Origin: an uncultured Roseburia sp. | GTDB lineage: Bacteria > Bacillota > Clostridia > Lachnospirales > Lachnospiraceae | Length of the DNA stretch: 64,000 bases | Reading direction: 5' to 3' | Assembly (NCBI GenBank): GCA_947573605.1 | Contig: CANPGM010000011.1 | Location: 1 to 64,000, forward strand | Shown here: in pieces, positions 8,412 through 17,554 of the stretch | Layout of the letters: every line of letters begins with the position of its first letter | How positions within the stretch are numbered: the first letter of the stretch is position 1 | Notes under the pieces: generated by a model | Told to the model about the DNA's origin: nothing | The model's database searches: none | Seen by the model: only the letters and a program-made list of their open reading frames with translations | Translations under genes and position numbers: made by a program

Positions 8412-9549
8412 GTGGTAGAACTTGATCAATTTAAGGTTACTCTGAATTCATACCGGGGACCGCTGCAGGAAGTGAGGGATTCACTTTGACCTGGCAACGA
8501 AAGAGCAGAAAATAGAAGAACTCGAACGGGAAATGGAAGCGGCGGATTTCTGGAACGATCCGGAGATTTCGCAGAATAAGATGAAGGTCTTAAAGAGCCT
8601 GAAGAACGACGTGGAGACCTTTGGAAATCTTACCGGACAGTTTGAAGATATTGAGACGTTAATCGAAATGGGATACGAGGAAAACGACGTTTCTCTGATT
8701 CCCGAAATTGAAGCGGAGCTGCAGGCGTTTTGTGAAACGTTTGAAAGTATCCGAATTAAGACGCTGCTTTCCGGCGAGTATGACGGAAGCAATGCGATTC
8801 TGTCTCTGCATGCGGGAGCAGGCGGAACGGAATCCTGCGACTGGGCGGCGATGCTTTACCGCATGTATGCAAGATGGGCGGACGATAAGGGATATTCCCT
8901 TGAGGTTTTGGATTCGCTCGACGGAGAAGAGGCCGGGATTAAGTCCATTACGTTTCAAATAAACGGAGAAAACGCTTACGGATATTTAAAATCCGAAAAG
9001 GGTGTGCACCGCCTGGTACGTATTTCGCCGTTTAACGCGGCAGGAAAAAGGCAGACGTCGTTTGTGTCATGCGACGTAATGCCGGATATTGAAGAAAATC
9101 TGGATATTGAAATTAACGATGAAGATATCCGCATTGATACGTATCGCTCCAGCGGCGCCGGAGGACAGCATATCAATAAGACGTCTTCCGCTATTCGTAT
9201 TACGCATTTTCCGACCGGAATTGTGGTACAGTGCCAGAACGAGCGCTCCCAATTCCAGAATAAGGATAAGGCAATGCAAATGTTAAAGGCAAAGCTCTAT
9301 TTGCTAAAGCAGCAGGAAAATATGGAAAAAGCGGCAGGAATCCGCGGAGAGGTGACGGAGATCGGCTGGGGCAACCAGATCCGTTCCTATGTGATGCAGC
9401 CATATACAATGGTAAAGGACCACAGAACCGGAACGGAATCCGGAAATGTGGACAGCGTAATGGACGGGAAGCTGGACCCTTTTATCAACGGATATCTGAA
9501 ATGGCTTTCTTTGGGCTGTCCGAAAGGAACGGGTGCGGAACATGAATAA
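8412..9549 (+). CDS. prfB: Peptide chain release factor 2 with programmed +1 frameshift
   Basis: The gene is in two frames. The first runs from GTG at 8412 (AGAGGTGA upstream; VELDQFKVTLNSYRG) to a TGA at 8487-8489. The second continues from GAC at 8488 to the TAA at 9547-9549, giving about 378 residues. The second part carries the GGQ loop (SSGAGGQHINKT), which triggers peptidyl-tRNA hydrolysis. An SPF-type stop-codon reader motif (SPF, in RISPFNAAGK) marks it as RF2, the UGA/UAA factor. Frameshifting at the UGA lets RF2 control its own level. A caller that begins at 8533 would miss about 40 N-terminal residues. Confidence 0.95.
8474..8490 (+). promoter_or_regulatory. RF2 recoding site (CTTTGAC slip)
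   Basis: The slippery CTT codon (8484-8486) precedes an in-frame TGA and a C, exactly the CTTTGAC heptamer of prfB genes. A GAGGG anti-SD-pairing stretch lies just upstream at 8474-8478. When RF2 is scarce, the ribosome slips +1 on CTT and skips T8487. Confidence 0.93.
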
Positions 9550-10300
9550 GGCGATCGTATGGCTGGTGGTTGCTGCAGTTGTATCCATTCTGGGTTACTG
9601 CGGCTACCGCTATGTAAAAGGAAAGATTGAGAGCTTTTCAAGAGCGCTTTTCGGAACGAATTCATTGATTGACGGATGGAATAAGCAGGCGGATGAGCTG
9701 TCCCGCACGCCGAAGTCCGTTTCCGGTATGACGCGCATTTTCGAACCTCAGATTCAACGGGATTTTCCGGATTTTAATCTGGTTCAGTTTAAAAATAAAG
9801 CGGAAAATATGCTGATTTCGGCTTTGAACGCGGTTGACGCCGAGAATGTCTCCCTGTTAAAAGAGCCCACGGAGGAATTAAAAAGTCAGGTGGAAAACCA
9901 GATTGAAACAAATCGCTCCGCGGGAATTTCGGAGGTTTACGAACGGATTCGGATTCACCGTACCGAAATAGCGAATTATGTGAAAAAAGACGGAAAATGT
10001 ATGATTATTTTCCAAAGCGCGGTCGAACATATGCATTACAAAAAAAAGGAGAATAAAATAGTCTGGGGGGATGCGGATCGGCTGACTCAGACAAAGTATA
10101 ATATAGAACTTTTATACATTCAGGATGAAAAGCTATCCAAAAAGGACAATGCGGTGGGAACGACCTGTCCGAACTGCGGCGCGCCCATAACGAAGCTCGG
10201 CGCGATGTATTGTGAATTCTGCGGACTGGCGGTGACGCCGATTAATCTGAAAGTTTGGACGTTTCATAAATACTATGAAGTCGATTATCATCGCGTATAA
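9542..10300 (+). CDS. Membrane-anchored zinc-ribbon protein, Tim44/NTF2-like middle
   Basis: This protein has 252 residues from ATG 9542; a GTG at 9533 overlapping the prfB end is also possible and better spaced from AAAGGA. It has one N-terminal membrane helix (AIVWLVVAAVVSILGYCGY). The middle domain (about 40-190) has the feel of Tim44/NTF2-like ligand-binding folds (FPDFNLVQFKNKAENMLISAL). Near the C-terminus is a zinc ribbon with CPNC and CEFC pairs. It immediately precedes YdjI/YdjG/YdjH-like genes, three of which also carry CxxC ribbons or stress-linked domains, so it probably belongs to that envelope module. The fold assignment is inference. Confidence 0.6.
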   Translation: MNKAIVWLVVAAVVSILGYCGYRYVKGKIESFSRALFGTNSLIDGWNKQADELSRTPKSVSGMTRIFEPQIQRDFPDFNLVQFKNKAENMLISALNAVDAENVSLLKEPTEELKSQVENQIETNRSAGISEVYERIRIHRTEIANYVKKDGKCMIIFQSAVEHMHYKKKENKIVWGDADRLTQTKYNIELLYIQDEKLSKKDNAVGTTCPNCGAPITKLGAMYCEFCGLAVTPINLKVWTFHKYYEVDYHRV

Positions 10301-10375
10301 AAAGAGTGCATTGTACTCTTTGCAAATTCGTTATTTGCGAACTTGTGAATGCGTCTTACGACGCGATTTCCTATA
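10301..10375 (-). repeat. Dispersed repeat, inverted copy B, with tandem hairpins
   Basis: Bases 10349-10375 are the reverse complement of 1-27 (24 of 27 identical). Next to it are two more hairpins: AAAGAGT/ACTCTTT at 10301-10321 and GCAAAT/ATTTGC at 10322-10338. The first could act as a weak terminator for the zinc-ribbon gene, though no T run follows. The whole gap between 10301 and 10403 is hairpin-forming. Confidence 0.6.
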
Positions 10376-10403
10376 CGGAAAAAAATGACAGGAGGAAAAT
10401 GTT

Positions 10404-11765
10404 ATGGGAATTATTAAAGCGGCGGCACAGGCAATGGGCGGAGCGCTTGCGGATCAGTGGTTAGAGGTATATGAACCGAACGATATGAGCGATAAAACGG
10501 TCTTTACCAACGGTTCGTTAATCCGCAGAGGACAAAATGTAAAGGGGACGAATCAGACCGTAACCAACGGTTCCGTGATTCATGTTTACGACAATCAGTT
10601 TATGATGTTAGTCGACGGCGGAAAGGTTGTGGACTATACGGCGGAGCCGGGGTATTACAAGGTGGATAATTCTTCACTGCCTTCGCTGTTTAACGGGCAA
10701 TTCGGCGACTCCTTAAAGGAAGCTTTTAACCGTATTAAATACGGCGGACAGACGCCGACGCTTCAGAAGGTATTTTTTATCAATCTGCAGGAAATAAAGG
10801 GAATTAAGTTCGGAACCAGAAATCCGATCAATTATTTTGATAATTTTTATAATGCGGAGCTTTTTTTAAGAGCGCACGGTACATATTCCATTAAAATTAC
10901 AAATCCGCTTCAGTTCTACGCGGAGGTAATTCCGAGAAACAAAGACAGAGTAGTAATCGACGAAATTAACGAGCAGTATGTGTCCGAATTTTTAGAGGCG
11001 CTGCAGTCTTCGATTAACCAGATGTCGGCGGACGGTACGCGTATTTCTTTTGTGACGTCGAAAGCGCGCGAGCTTGGGAAGTATATGGCGGATACGCTTG
11101 ACGAAGAGTGGAATAAACTGCGCGGTATGGAGATACAGGCGGTCGGTATCGCAAGCGTTTCTTATGACGAACAGTCACAGAAGATGATCAGCTTAAGAAA
11201 CGAAGGCGCGATGTTGAGCGATCCGATGATTCGTGAAGGTTATGTACAGGGCGCTATGGCACGCGGCATTGAGTCGGCAGGTAAAAATCCGAACGGCGCG
11301 GCGGCCAGCTTTATGGGCGTCGGAATGGGAATGAACGCAGGCGGAAATATGATGGGAGCCGCTTCACAGGCTAATTATGCACAGATGCAGATGCAGCAGG
11401 GAATGGGGATGCCCGGTACAGGAATGCCCGGTGCGGGAGCAAATTCATCTTGGAATACAGGACGCGGCCAGACGATTGGAAACGGCGTACAGGCAGGCGC
11501 AATGGGCGCAATGGGCGCGGCGGGCGCGGCGGCGTTCTGGACCTGCGAATGCGGAGCGAAAAATACCGGAAAGTTCTGCAGTGAATGCGGTAAGAGCGCG
11601 CCTGTGCCGAAGAAAGGATGGACGTGCGAATGCGGAACGGAGAATACCGGGAAGTTTTGCAGCAACTGTGGAAAGCCCGCGCCTGCACCGGCGGATTGGA
11701 CGTGTGAATGCGGGCAGGTAAATACCGGAAAATTCTGCAGTAATTGCGGAAAGAGCAGGAATTGA
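10404..11765 (+). CDS. SPFH-domain protein, YdjI-like, with three C-terminal zinc ribbons
   Basis: This 453-residue protein begins with the YdjI-type SPFH/virion-core-like domain (about 1-290; MGIIKAAAQAMGGALADQW, ADTLDEEWNKLRGMEI). A Gly/Met/Ala-rich linker (about 300-370) follows. The C-terminus has three tandem zinc ribbons, each with a CECG...CSECG or CSNCG pair. There is no signal or membrane helix, so it is cytosolic and probably membrane-associated. In Bacillus subtilis YdjG, YdjH and YdjI work with the phage-shock protein PspA; here all three have counterparts but no PspA gene is seen. AGGAGG precedes the ATG. Confidence 0.88.
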   Translation: MGIIKAAAQAMGGALADQWLEVYEPNDMSDKTVFTNGSLIRRGQNVKGTNQTVTNGSVIHVYDNQFMMLVDGGKVVDYTAEPGYYKVDNSSLPSLFNGQFGDSLKEAFNRIKYGGQTPTLQKVFFINLQEIKGIKFGTRNPINYFDNFYNAELFLRAHGTYSIKITNPLQFYAEVIPRNKDRVVIDEINEQYVSEFLEALQSSINQMSADGTRISFVTSKARELGKYMADTLDEEWNKLRGMEIQAVGIASVSYDEQSQKMISLRNEGAMLSDPMIREGYVQGAMARGIESAGKNPNGAAASFMGVGMGMNAGGNMMGAASQANYAQMQMQQGMGMPGTGMPGAGANSSWNTGRGQTIGNGVQAGAMGAMGAAGAAAFWTCECGAKNTGKFCSECGKSAPVPKKGWTCECGTENTGKFCSNCGKPAPAPADWTCECGQVNTGKFCSNCGKSRN

Positions 11766-11767
11766 CA

Positions 11768-12826
11768 ATGGCGGTTGTCAGTTTTAAATGTCCCAACTGC
11801 GACGGCGAGCTGATTTTTGACCCGGCGTCGCAGAACTATAAATGCGAATACTGCAGCTCAAAGTTTACACAAAGAGAGCTTGATGCGATGCAGCAGGCGC
11901 CTGCAAACGGCAGGGAGAACAAAGCGGAGACAGATCAGAGGACTTCTGCCGGGGAGGACGCGAGGCTCTATTCCTGTCCGAGCTGCGGCGCGCAGATTTT
12001 AACGGACGCCACGACGGCGGCGACGTATTGTTACTACTGCCATAATCCGGTTATTTTGGGCACGAGGCTTTCCGGGGAGTTTCTTCCCGATCGCATTATT
12101 CCGTTTACGGTCACAAAAGAAGCGGCCGTAAAAGGGTTTTTGGACTATGTGGGAAAAAAGAAATTTGTGCCGAAAGCTTTTTTTAACAAAAGTCAGATTG
12201 AAAGTATGTCAGGCGTTTATTTTCCTTACTGGAGCTACGACGTTGATCTTGCGGGGCGTCTTGAAGGCGAGGCAAGGAGAGTTCGGACCTGGCGGTCGGG
12301 CGATATCGTATATACGGAGACAAAGCATTATGCCGTTGTCCGAGAGGGCAATATATCGCTGGACAATTTAACGGAAACGGCGTTAAATAAGGCAAATCAG
12401 AAGCTGATTCAGGGCGTAATGCCGTTTGATTTCAGTAAAACGAAGCCTTTTCATATGGGCTATCTCTCCGGATTTCTGGCGGAAAAGAGAGATATCGAGC
12501 AAAGCGCCGTAAAGGGAAAGATGCAGGGGAAAATGAGAGGCTTTGCCGAACAGCTTCTGCGTCAGACGGTAAGCGGATATAGTTCTCATTCTCTGCGAAA
12601 CATTCGGTTTCATGCGCTTTCGGAGCGTTTTTCCTATTGTCTGTATCCGGTATGGACGCTCACTTATAAGGCGAAGGACGGAAAGATTTATTACTACTCA
12701 ATGAACGGGCAGACCGGAAAGGTGTGCGGGGAGCTTCCCCTTGACTATAAAAAACTGTCCTTAGTCAGCGCAGTCGTATTCGCGGTTGTTGCGGCGCTTG
12801 GGTTGATCGGAGGATATCTGGTATGA
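11768..12826 (+). CDS. YdjG-like zinc-ribbon membrane protein
   Basis: This protein has 352 residues from ATG 11768, two bases after the YdjI-like stop; the in-frame ATG at 11744 lies inside the upstream gene. It has an N-terminal TFIIB-type ribbon (CPNC...CEYC) and a second ribbon near residues 68-90 (CPSC...CYYC). A soluble region (IIPFTVTKEAAVKGFLDY, GVYFPYWSYDVDL) and one C-terminal membrane helix (LVSAVVFAVVAALGLIGGYLV) follow. In B. subtilis YdjG is the membrane partner that recruits PspA with YdjH. The last four bases overlap the TPM gene, so YdjG- and YdjH-like proteins are probably made together. Confidence 0.85.
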   Translation: MAVVSFKCPNCDGELIFDPASQNYKCEYCSSKFTQRELDAMQQAPANGRENKAETDQRTSAGEDARLYSCPSCGAQILTDATTAATYCYYCHNPVILGTRLSGEFLPDRIIPFTVTKEAAVKGFLDYVGKKKFVPKAFFNKSQIESMSGVYFPYWSYDVDLAGRLEGEARRVRTWRSGDIVYTETKHYAVVREGNISLDNLTETALNKANQKLIQGVMPFDFSKTKPFHMGYLSGFLAEKRDIEQSAVKGKMQGKMRGFAEQLLRQTVSGYSSHSLRNIRFHALSERFSYCLYPVWTLTYKAKDGKIYYYSMNGQTGKVCGELPLDYKKLSLVSAVVFAVVAALGLIGGYLV

Positions 12827-13653
12827 TAAAACGCCTGAAACAAGTGATAAGTCTTTTTATGCTGGTTCTTATTTTTTCCGGCGCGGCGCAGACTGCGGTG
12901 ATGGCCGATACGGCCGGAAATGTTTATGACGATGCGGGACTGCTTGATTCTGAAGAGACGGAAGATGTGAACAGCGGAATCGACGCGCTGAAATCAAAAA
13001 CCGGATGGGAAGTTTTTGCGGTAACGACCGACAATGCACAGGGGAAAACGGCTGCCGCATATGCCGACGATTTTTATGACGGGCTTACGTCGGAAGATTC
13101 ACACGGAATCGCGCTTCTGATTGATATGGATAACAGAGAGGTCTATATTTCCACATACGGCGAAGCGATTCGCTACCTGACCGATGCGCGGATTGAAGAT
13201 ATTCTTGACGAAGCGTTCGGTTACGCCGGAAGCGCCGAATACGGTCAGTGCTTTTTAACTATGCTAAACGGTGTGGAACGAAGCTACGATAACGGAATTG
13301 TAAAAGGGCAGTATAATTACGATACGGAAACGGGCAAGCGGTCGTATTACCGCAGCATTACTTTGGAGGAAGCGTTTGGGGCGCTTTTGCTTGCGGCGGG
13401 CGCGGCGGCAGCCGTATTTCTTATTACGCTGGGAAAATACCGGCTGAAAATCGGTACATATAATTACGATTACCGCAGTCACAGCAGAGTTGCACTTACA
13501 AATAAAGAAGACCGGCTGGTAAATCAGACGACGACGCATCACCGGGTTGAGCGGCAGACTACCGGCAGCAGCGGCGGCAGAAGCACGACCAGAAGCAGTA
13601 CACATACCAGCAGCAGCGGCCGTACGCACGGCGGCGGAGGCAAAAAGTTTTAA
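12823..13653 (+). CDS. TPM-domain membrane protein (YdjH/YgcG-like)
   Basis: This is a 276-residue protein. It has a signal peptide (about 1-28), a TPM domain outside the membrane (about 30-165; VYDDAGLLDSEETEDVNSGI, GIALLIDMDNREVYISTYG), a membrane helix (about 182-205) and a low-complexity cytoplasmic tail rich in Ser, Thr and Gly. The tail ends HGGGGKKF. TPM domains occur in YdjH and in thylakoid Psb32-type proteins. Coupling by a four-base overlap to the YdjG-like gene supports the YdjH role. A terminator follows at 13684. Confidence 0.85.
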   Translation: MIKRLKQVISLFMLVLIFSGAAQTAVMADTAGNVYDDAGLLDSEETEDVNSGIDALKSKTGWEVFAVTTDNAQGKTAAAYADDFYDGLTSEDSHGIALLIDMDNREVYISTYGEAIRYLTDARIEDILDEAFGYAGSAEYGQCFLTMLNGVERSYDNGIVKGQYNYDTETGKRSYYRSITLEEAFGALLLAAGAAAAVFLITLGKYRLKIGTYNYDYRSHSRVALTNKEDRLVNQTTTHHRVERQTTGSSGGRSTTRSSTHTSSSGRTHGGGGKKF

Positions 13654-13683
13654 CGAACGTTTTTGTGCAAAAGTTTTCATTGG

Positions 13684-13716
13684 AAAAGAGGTTGCTTTGG
13701 CAGCCTCTTTGTGTTA
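13684..13716 (+). terminator. Intrinsic terminator after the TPM gene
   Basis: A 10-bp stem (AAGAGGTTGC with GCAGCCTCTT, one G-U pair, TTTG loop) leads into a T-rich stretch. It ends the YdjI-YdjG-YdjH-like unit. Confidence 0.8.
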
Positions 13717-13821
13717 TTATCTTTCTGGCAAGGACAGTTGTAAGCGTGAAAAAAACATGCAAAACTTATGTTTTCAGTGGTAAGGACTTGATAGTTGTTT
13801 TGACAAAGGGGATAAGGATTT

Positions 13822-14271
13822 ATGATTGAGAAGGAACAGTATTACGTACTGCGGAAACGGGCAGTGCCGGAAGTACTGCTGAAAGTAGTAGAGGCAAAAC
13901 GCCTGCATGATTCCGGTAAGATGGCCTCCGTTCAGGAGGCGGTTGAACATGTCGGGATCAGCCGGAGTTCGTTTTATAAATATAAAGAAGATATTTTCCC
14001 TTTTCATGAGACGGCAAAGGGGAAAACAATTACGGTTGTGATACAACTGGAGGATGAGCCGGGAATTTTGTCTGCGGTATTAACAAAAGTAGCGGAGTTT
14101 CACGGGAATATTTTAACGATTCATCAGAGTATACCGATTAACGGAGTCGCTTCTCTTACATTAAGCATTGACATTCTGCCGGAGACGGGCGACGTTACGG
14201 AAATGGTGAATCAGATTGAGTCGGAGCCCGGAATCCATTATGTGAAAATTCTTGGGCAGGAAAAAAACTAA
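13822..14271 (+). CDS. ACT-domain protein (PheB/UPF0735 family)
   Basis: This 149-residue protein has an N-terminal helix-turn-helix-like segment (about 30-60; ASVQEAVEHVGISRSSFYKYK). A C-terminal ACT domain (about 68-145; ITVVIQLEDEPGILSAVLTKVAEFHGN split by loops) follows. The family is often called PheB but is not a chorismate mutase; it probably senses an amino acid. It stands 68 bases before homoserine dehydrogenase, as in many Firmicutes, which suggests a role in threonine/methionine-branch control. The ATG has AAAGGGGATAAGG upstream. Confidence 0.88.
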   Translation: MIEKEQYYVLRKRAVPEVLLKVVEAKRLHDSGKMASVQEAVEHVGISRSSFYKYKEDIFPFHETAKGKTITVVIQLEDEPGILSAVLTKVAEFHGNILTIHQSIPINGVASLTLSIDILPETGDVTEMVNQIESEPGIHYVKILGQEKN

Positions 14272-14339
14272 AAACGGGTATTCTTGTATTCGGGGATATG
14301 CCGTAAAAGGATCAGTTAGATTGGAGGAAAGATTTTAAG

Positions 14340-15545
14340 ATGATAAAAGCAGCCGTTATGGGATATGGAACAATAGGTTCGGGGGTAGTCGAAGTACTTT
14401 CCAGGAACAGAGAGACGATTGCGAAACGGGCGGGCGATGTGATAGAAGTAAAATATGTGCTTGATCTCAGAGACTTTAAGGACGACCCGATTCAAAAGAA
14501 AATCGTTCATGACTACAGAATGATTGCGGATGACCCGGAGATTGCGATCGTAGTGGAAACGATGGGAGGCGTGGAGCCCGCATATACATTTGTAAAAGCA
14601 ATGCTTACGGCGGGAAAGCATGTCACGACGTCAAATAAAGCGCTGGTTGCGGAGAAGGGGGCGGAGCTGATTGCGCTGGCACGGCAGAAAAAAGTAAACT
14701 TTATGTTTGAGGCCAGCGTGGGCGGCGGCATACCGATTATCAGGCCGTTAAACGCCTGTCTGACGGGCGACGTCATGGAAGAGATTACTGGAATTGTAAA
14801 CGGTACGACCAATTATATGATGACGGAAATGACCGAGAAGGGCGTCGATTTTGACGAGGTATTAAAAGACGCGCAAAACAGAGGCTACGCGGAGAAGGAT
14901 CCGACGGCGGATATTGAAGGATATGACGCGGGGCGTAAGATTGCGATTCTGACTTCCCTTGTGTGCGGAAAACAGACGGATTTTGAGGATGTGTACACGG
15001 AAGGCATTTCTCATATTACGGCTGCGGATATCAGGTATGCGAAGGAGATGGGCAGAGCGATTAAGCTGCTGGCGACAAGCAGAAGAGTCAAAACGTCATA
15101 CGCGGTAATGGTAGCGCCGTTTCTGCTTCCCAAAACACATCCGCTTTACAGTGTGAACGGGGTATTTAATGCTATTTTTGTAAGAGGAAATGTTTCGGGC
15201 GACGTCATGTTTTACGGAAGCGGCGCCGGAAAGCTTCCGACAGCGGGCGCCGTTGTTTCGGATATTGTGGAAATGGCAAAGCATATTGATAAAAACATTC
15301 GAGTGGAATGGTCCCCGGAAAAATTGGCGCTTGCGGATTATACATGTTTTAAGAATCGGTTTTTTGTCCGGGCAAAAGCGGATAAAGCGAACGCGGTTGA
15401 GGCATTCGGCGGGATCACTGCCGTAGAAGCGGAAGGAATCGACGGGGAAATCGGATTTATTACAGAGAAAATGACCGAGGCGGAGTTTGAAAAAAGAGCT
15501 GCTTTGCTGCCCGGTATCATTCAGAAAATACGCGTTGCGGATTAG
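14340..15545 (+). CDS. hom: Homoserine dehydrogenase
   Basis: This 401-residue enzyme has an N-terminal Rossmann motif GYGTIGSGV (about 9-17), the catalytic-domain stretch FEASVGGGIPIIRPL, the GIVNGTTNYMM loop and the DPTADIEGYDAGRK substrate loop with the conserved Asp/Lys. A C-terminal regulatory tail (about 320-401) resembles an ACT-like region but is short. It reduces aspartate semialdehyde to homoserine with NAD(P)H. It follows the ACT protein and precedes an ApgM-family enzyme 11 bases away that may use its product. GGAGG lies before the ATG. Confidence 0.95.
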   Translation: MIKAAVMGYGTIGSGVVEVLSRNRETIAKRAGDVIEVKYVLDLRDFKDDPIQKKIVHDYRMIADDPEIAIVVETMGGVEPAYTFVKAMLTAGKHVTTSNKALVAEKGAELIALARQKKVNFMFEASVGGGIPIIRPLNACLTGDVMEEITGIVNGTTNYMMTEMTEKGVDFDEVLKDAQNRGYAEKDPTADIEGYDAGRKIAILTSLVCGKQTDFEDVYTEGISHITAADIRYAKEMGRAIKLLATSRRVKTSYAVMVAPFLLPKTHPLYSVNGVFNAIFVRGNVSGDVMFYGSGAGKLPTAGAVVSDIVEMAKHIDKNIRVEWSPEKLALADYTCFKNRFFVRAKADKANAVEAFGGITAVEAEGIDGEIGFITEKMTEAEFEKRAALLPGIIQKIRVAD

Positions 15546-15556
15546 GGAGGCAGATT

Positions 15557-16759
15557 GTGAAATATATTGTGATTTTAGGAGACGGAATGGCGGATTTACC
15601 GATGGATGCGTTAGAAGGAAAAACGCCGCTTGAATATGCAAACACACCGAAAATGGATGAGCTTGCTTCTATGGGAGAAATCGGTATGGTACATACGATT
15701 CCGGACGGTATGAAGCCGGGCAGCGATACGGCAAATCTTTCGGTACTTGGATACAACCCCAAGAAGTTTTATTCGGGGCGTTCTCCGCTTGAGGCGCTTT
15801 CTATCGGAATACCCATGAAGGAGACCGATATTGCGCTGCGCTGCAATATCGTTACGCTTTCCGAAGAAGAGGAAGCGTATGCGGACCGCACGATTATCGA
15901 CCACAGCTCCGGGGAAATCAGCACGGAGGACTGTGCGGTTTTACTGGAAGCGGTCAGAAAAGAGCTGGAGACAGAGGAATTTCATTTTTATACGGGCACG
16001 AGTTATCGCCATTGCCTGATCTGGGACAGAGGCGAGATTTTAGATCTGGTGCAGCCGCATGACGTACTCGGACAGACAATCGGCGATAAATTGCCAATGC
16101 ATCCGAAGCTTCGGGAAATGATGGAGAAAAGTTATGATATTTTAGTCAGTCATCCGATTAATCTTGCGCGTAAAGAGGCGGGACTGCATCCGGCAAATTC
16201 CTGCTGGTTCTGGGGAGCGGGTACAAGACCGGCGCTTTTTCCGTTCAAAGAGCGGGCGCATTTAGACGGAGCAATGATATCCGCAGTCGATCTCTTAAAG
16301 GGAATCGCACAGGGCGCCTCCATGAAAGTGATCCATGTGGACGGTGCAAACGGCGGGCTTGATACTAATTATGAGGGAAAGGCACAGGCGGCGTTGGACG
16401 TTTTGACAAAGGGAGGCTGCGACTTTGTCTATGTACATCTGGAAGGGCCGGACGAAATGGGACATCAGGGGAGCGCAGAGAAAAAAATAAAAGCGATTGA
16501 GCGGCTGGACCAGCGGATTATTAAGCCGATTGCGGAGGGACTTCACGCCGCAGGCTGCGATTTTCGTATGGTCATTCTTCCGGATCATCCGACCCCGGTT
16601 TCGATTCGTACGCATACGGCGGACAGCGTGCCGTATCTGCTCTATGACAGCAGAAAACGGGAGAACCGTAACTGGCGCTATAATGAAAGAGAAGCTGCCG
16701 CGGCAGGAAATTATATTGCCAAAGGACATAAACTGCTCGATTATCTGCTGGAACTTTAA
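15557..16759 (+). CDS. ApgM-family phosphoglycerate mutase, possible homoserine kinase
   Basis: This 400-residue alkaline-phosphatase-superfamily metalloenzyme starts with GTG (AGGGAGG upstream). Key segments are ILGDGMAD (metal Asp), PGSDTANLSVLGY (active-site Ser), YVHLEGPDEMGHQG and ILPDHPTPVSIRTHT. The fold is that of archaeal-type cofactor-independent phosphoglycerate mutase. Bacterial members linked to hom have been proposed to phosphorylate homoserine in place of ThrB. Here it directly follows hom and no thrB is seen, which favours that reading, but threonine synthase is also not in the window. Mutase activity cannot be excluded. Confidence 0.85.
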   Translation: MKYIVILGDGMADLPMDALEGKTPLEYANTPKMDELASMGEIGMVHTIPDGMKPGSDTANLSVLGYNPKKFYSGRSPLEALSIGIPMKETDIALRCNIVTLSEEEEAYADRTIIDHSSGEISTEDCAVLLEAVRKELETEEFHFYTGTSYRHCLIWDRGEILDLVQPHDVLGQTIGDKLPMHPKLREMMEKSYDILVSHPINLARKEAGLHPANSCWFWGAGTRPALFPFKERAHLDGAMISAVDLLKGIAQGASMKVIHVDGANGGLDTNYEGKAQAALDVLTKGGCDFVYVHLEGPDEMGHQGSAEKKIKAIERLDQRIIKPIAEGLHAAGCDFRMVILPDHPTPVSIRTHTADSVPYLLYDSRKRENRNWRYNEREAAAAGNYIAKGHKLLDYLLEL

Positions 16760-16818
16760 GACAGAAAACTGCGATACAAAATGAACGCGAAAAAACGTGC
16801 GAAGAAATGAGGAATTTT

Positions 16819-17517
16819 ATGAAAATAATTGGAATTATCGGCGCAATGGAGCTGGAAGTAGAGACACTGAAATCAAAAATGGAAGTAAAGTCCGTCGAGA
16901 AGAAGGCCGGGATGCATTTTTACGAGGGTACCATAGACGGTGTGGAAGCCGTGATTGTAAGAAGCGGAATCGGAAAGGTAAACGCCGGTATCTGCGCACA
17001 GATTCTGGTAGACTTATTCGGCGTTACGCATATTATCAATACAGGCGTGGCAGGCTCTTTGGACGCGGCAATCAATATTGGAGATATCGTTATCAGTGAA
17101 GACGTATTGCAGCATGACGTGGATGCGACCGGCTTCGGTTATGCTCCGGGTGAAATACCGCAGCTTGGAACGATAAGTTTTCCGGCGGACGAAAAGATGG
17201 CGGCGCTTGCGAAAAGTGTCTGTGAAAAGGTGAATACCAAAATTAAAGCGTTTACCGGACGTATTGTCAGCGGCGATCAGTTTATCTGCGATAAAGCCGT
17301 AAAGGAGAAAATCAGCGCGGCATTCGGCGGGCTCTGTACGGAAATGGAGGGCGCCGCAATCGGGCAGGCGGCATATTTAAACAACGTCCCGTTTGTAATT
17401 TTAAGAGCGATCTCCGATAAAGCGGACAATTCGGCCGAAATGGATTATCCGGCGTTTGAAAGAGCGGCGGCGGAGCACTGTGCGAAGCTGGTGGAGGAGT
17501 TTATTTCGGAATTATAA
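16819..17517 (+). CDS. mtnN: 5'-methylthioadenosine/S-adenosylhomocysteine nucleosidase
   Basis: This protein has 232 residues from ATG 16819, chosen over ATG 16807 because AGGAATTTT gives proper spacing. It has the MTAN/Pfs fold: [12 protein letters not shown] with the catalytic Glu, GVAGSL, SGDQFI, and the catalytic block [10 protein letters not shown] followed by RAISDKAD. It cleaves adenine from MTA and SAH, recycling methionine and yielding S-ribosylhomocysteine. Its place after hom and the ApgM-like gene fits sulfur amino acid metabolism. Confidence 0.93.
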   Translation: MKIIGIIGAMELEVETLKSKMEVKSVEKKAGMHFYEGTIDGVEAVIVRSGIGKVNAGICAQILVDLFGVTHIINTGVAGSLDAAINIGDIVISEDVLQHDVDATGFGYAPGEIPQLGTISFPADEKMAALAKSVCEKVNTKIKAFTGRIVSGDQFICDKAVKEKISAAFGGLCTEMEGAAIGQAAYLNNVPFVILRAISDKADNSAEMDYPAFERAAAEHCAKLVEEFISEL

Positions 17518-17554
17518 TCCTTTTTGTGAGAGAAATAAGGGGGGAATCGCGGGG

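Noticed and set aside
11371-11796. Overlapping reverse and forward frames at the YdjI-like 3' end
   Set aside because: They arise from repetitive Gly/Met and zinc-ribbon coding sequence and are not independent genes.
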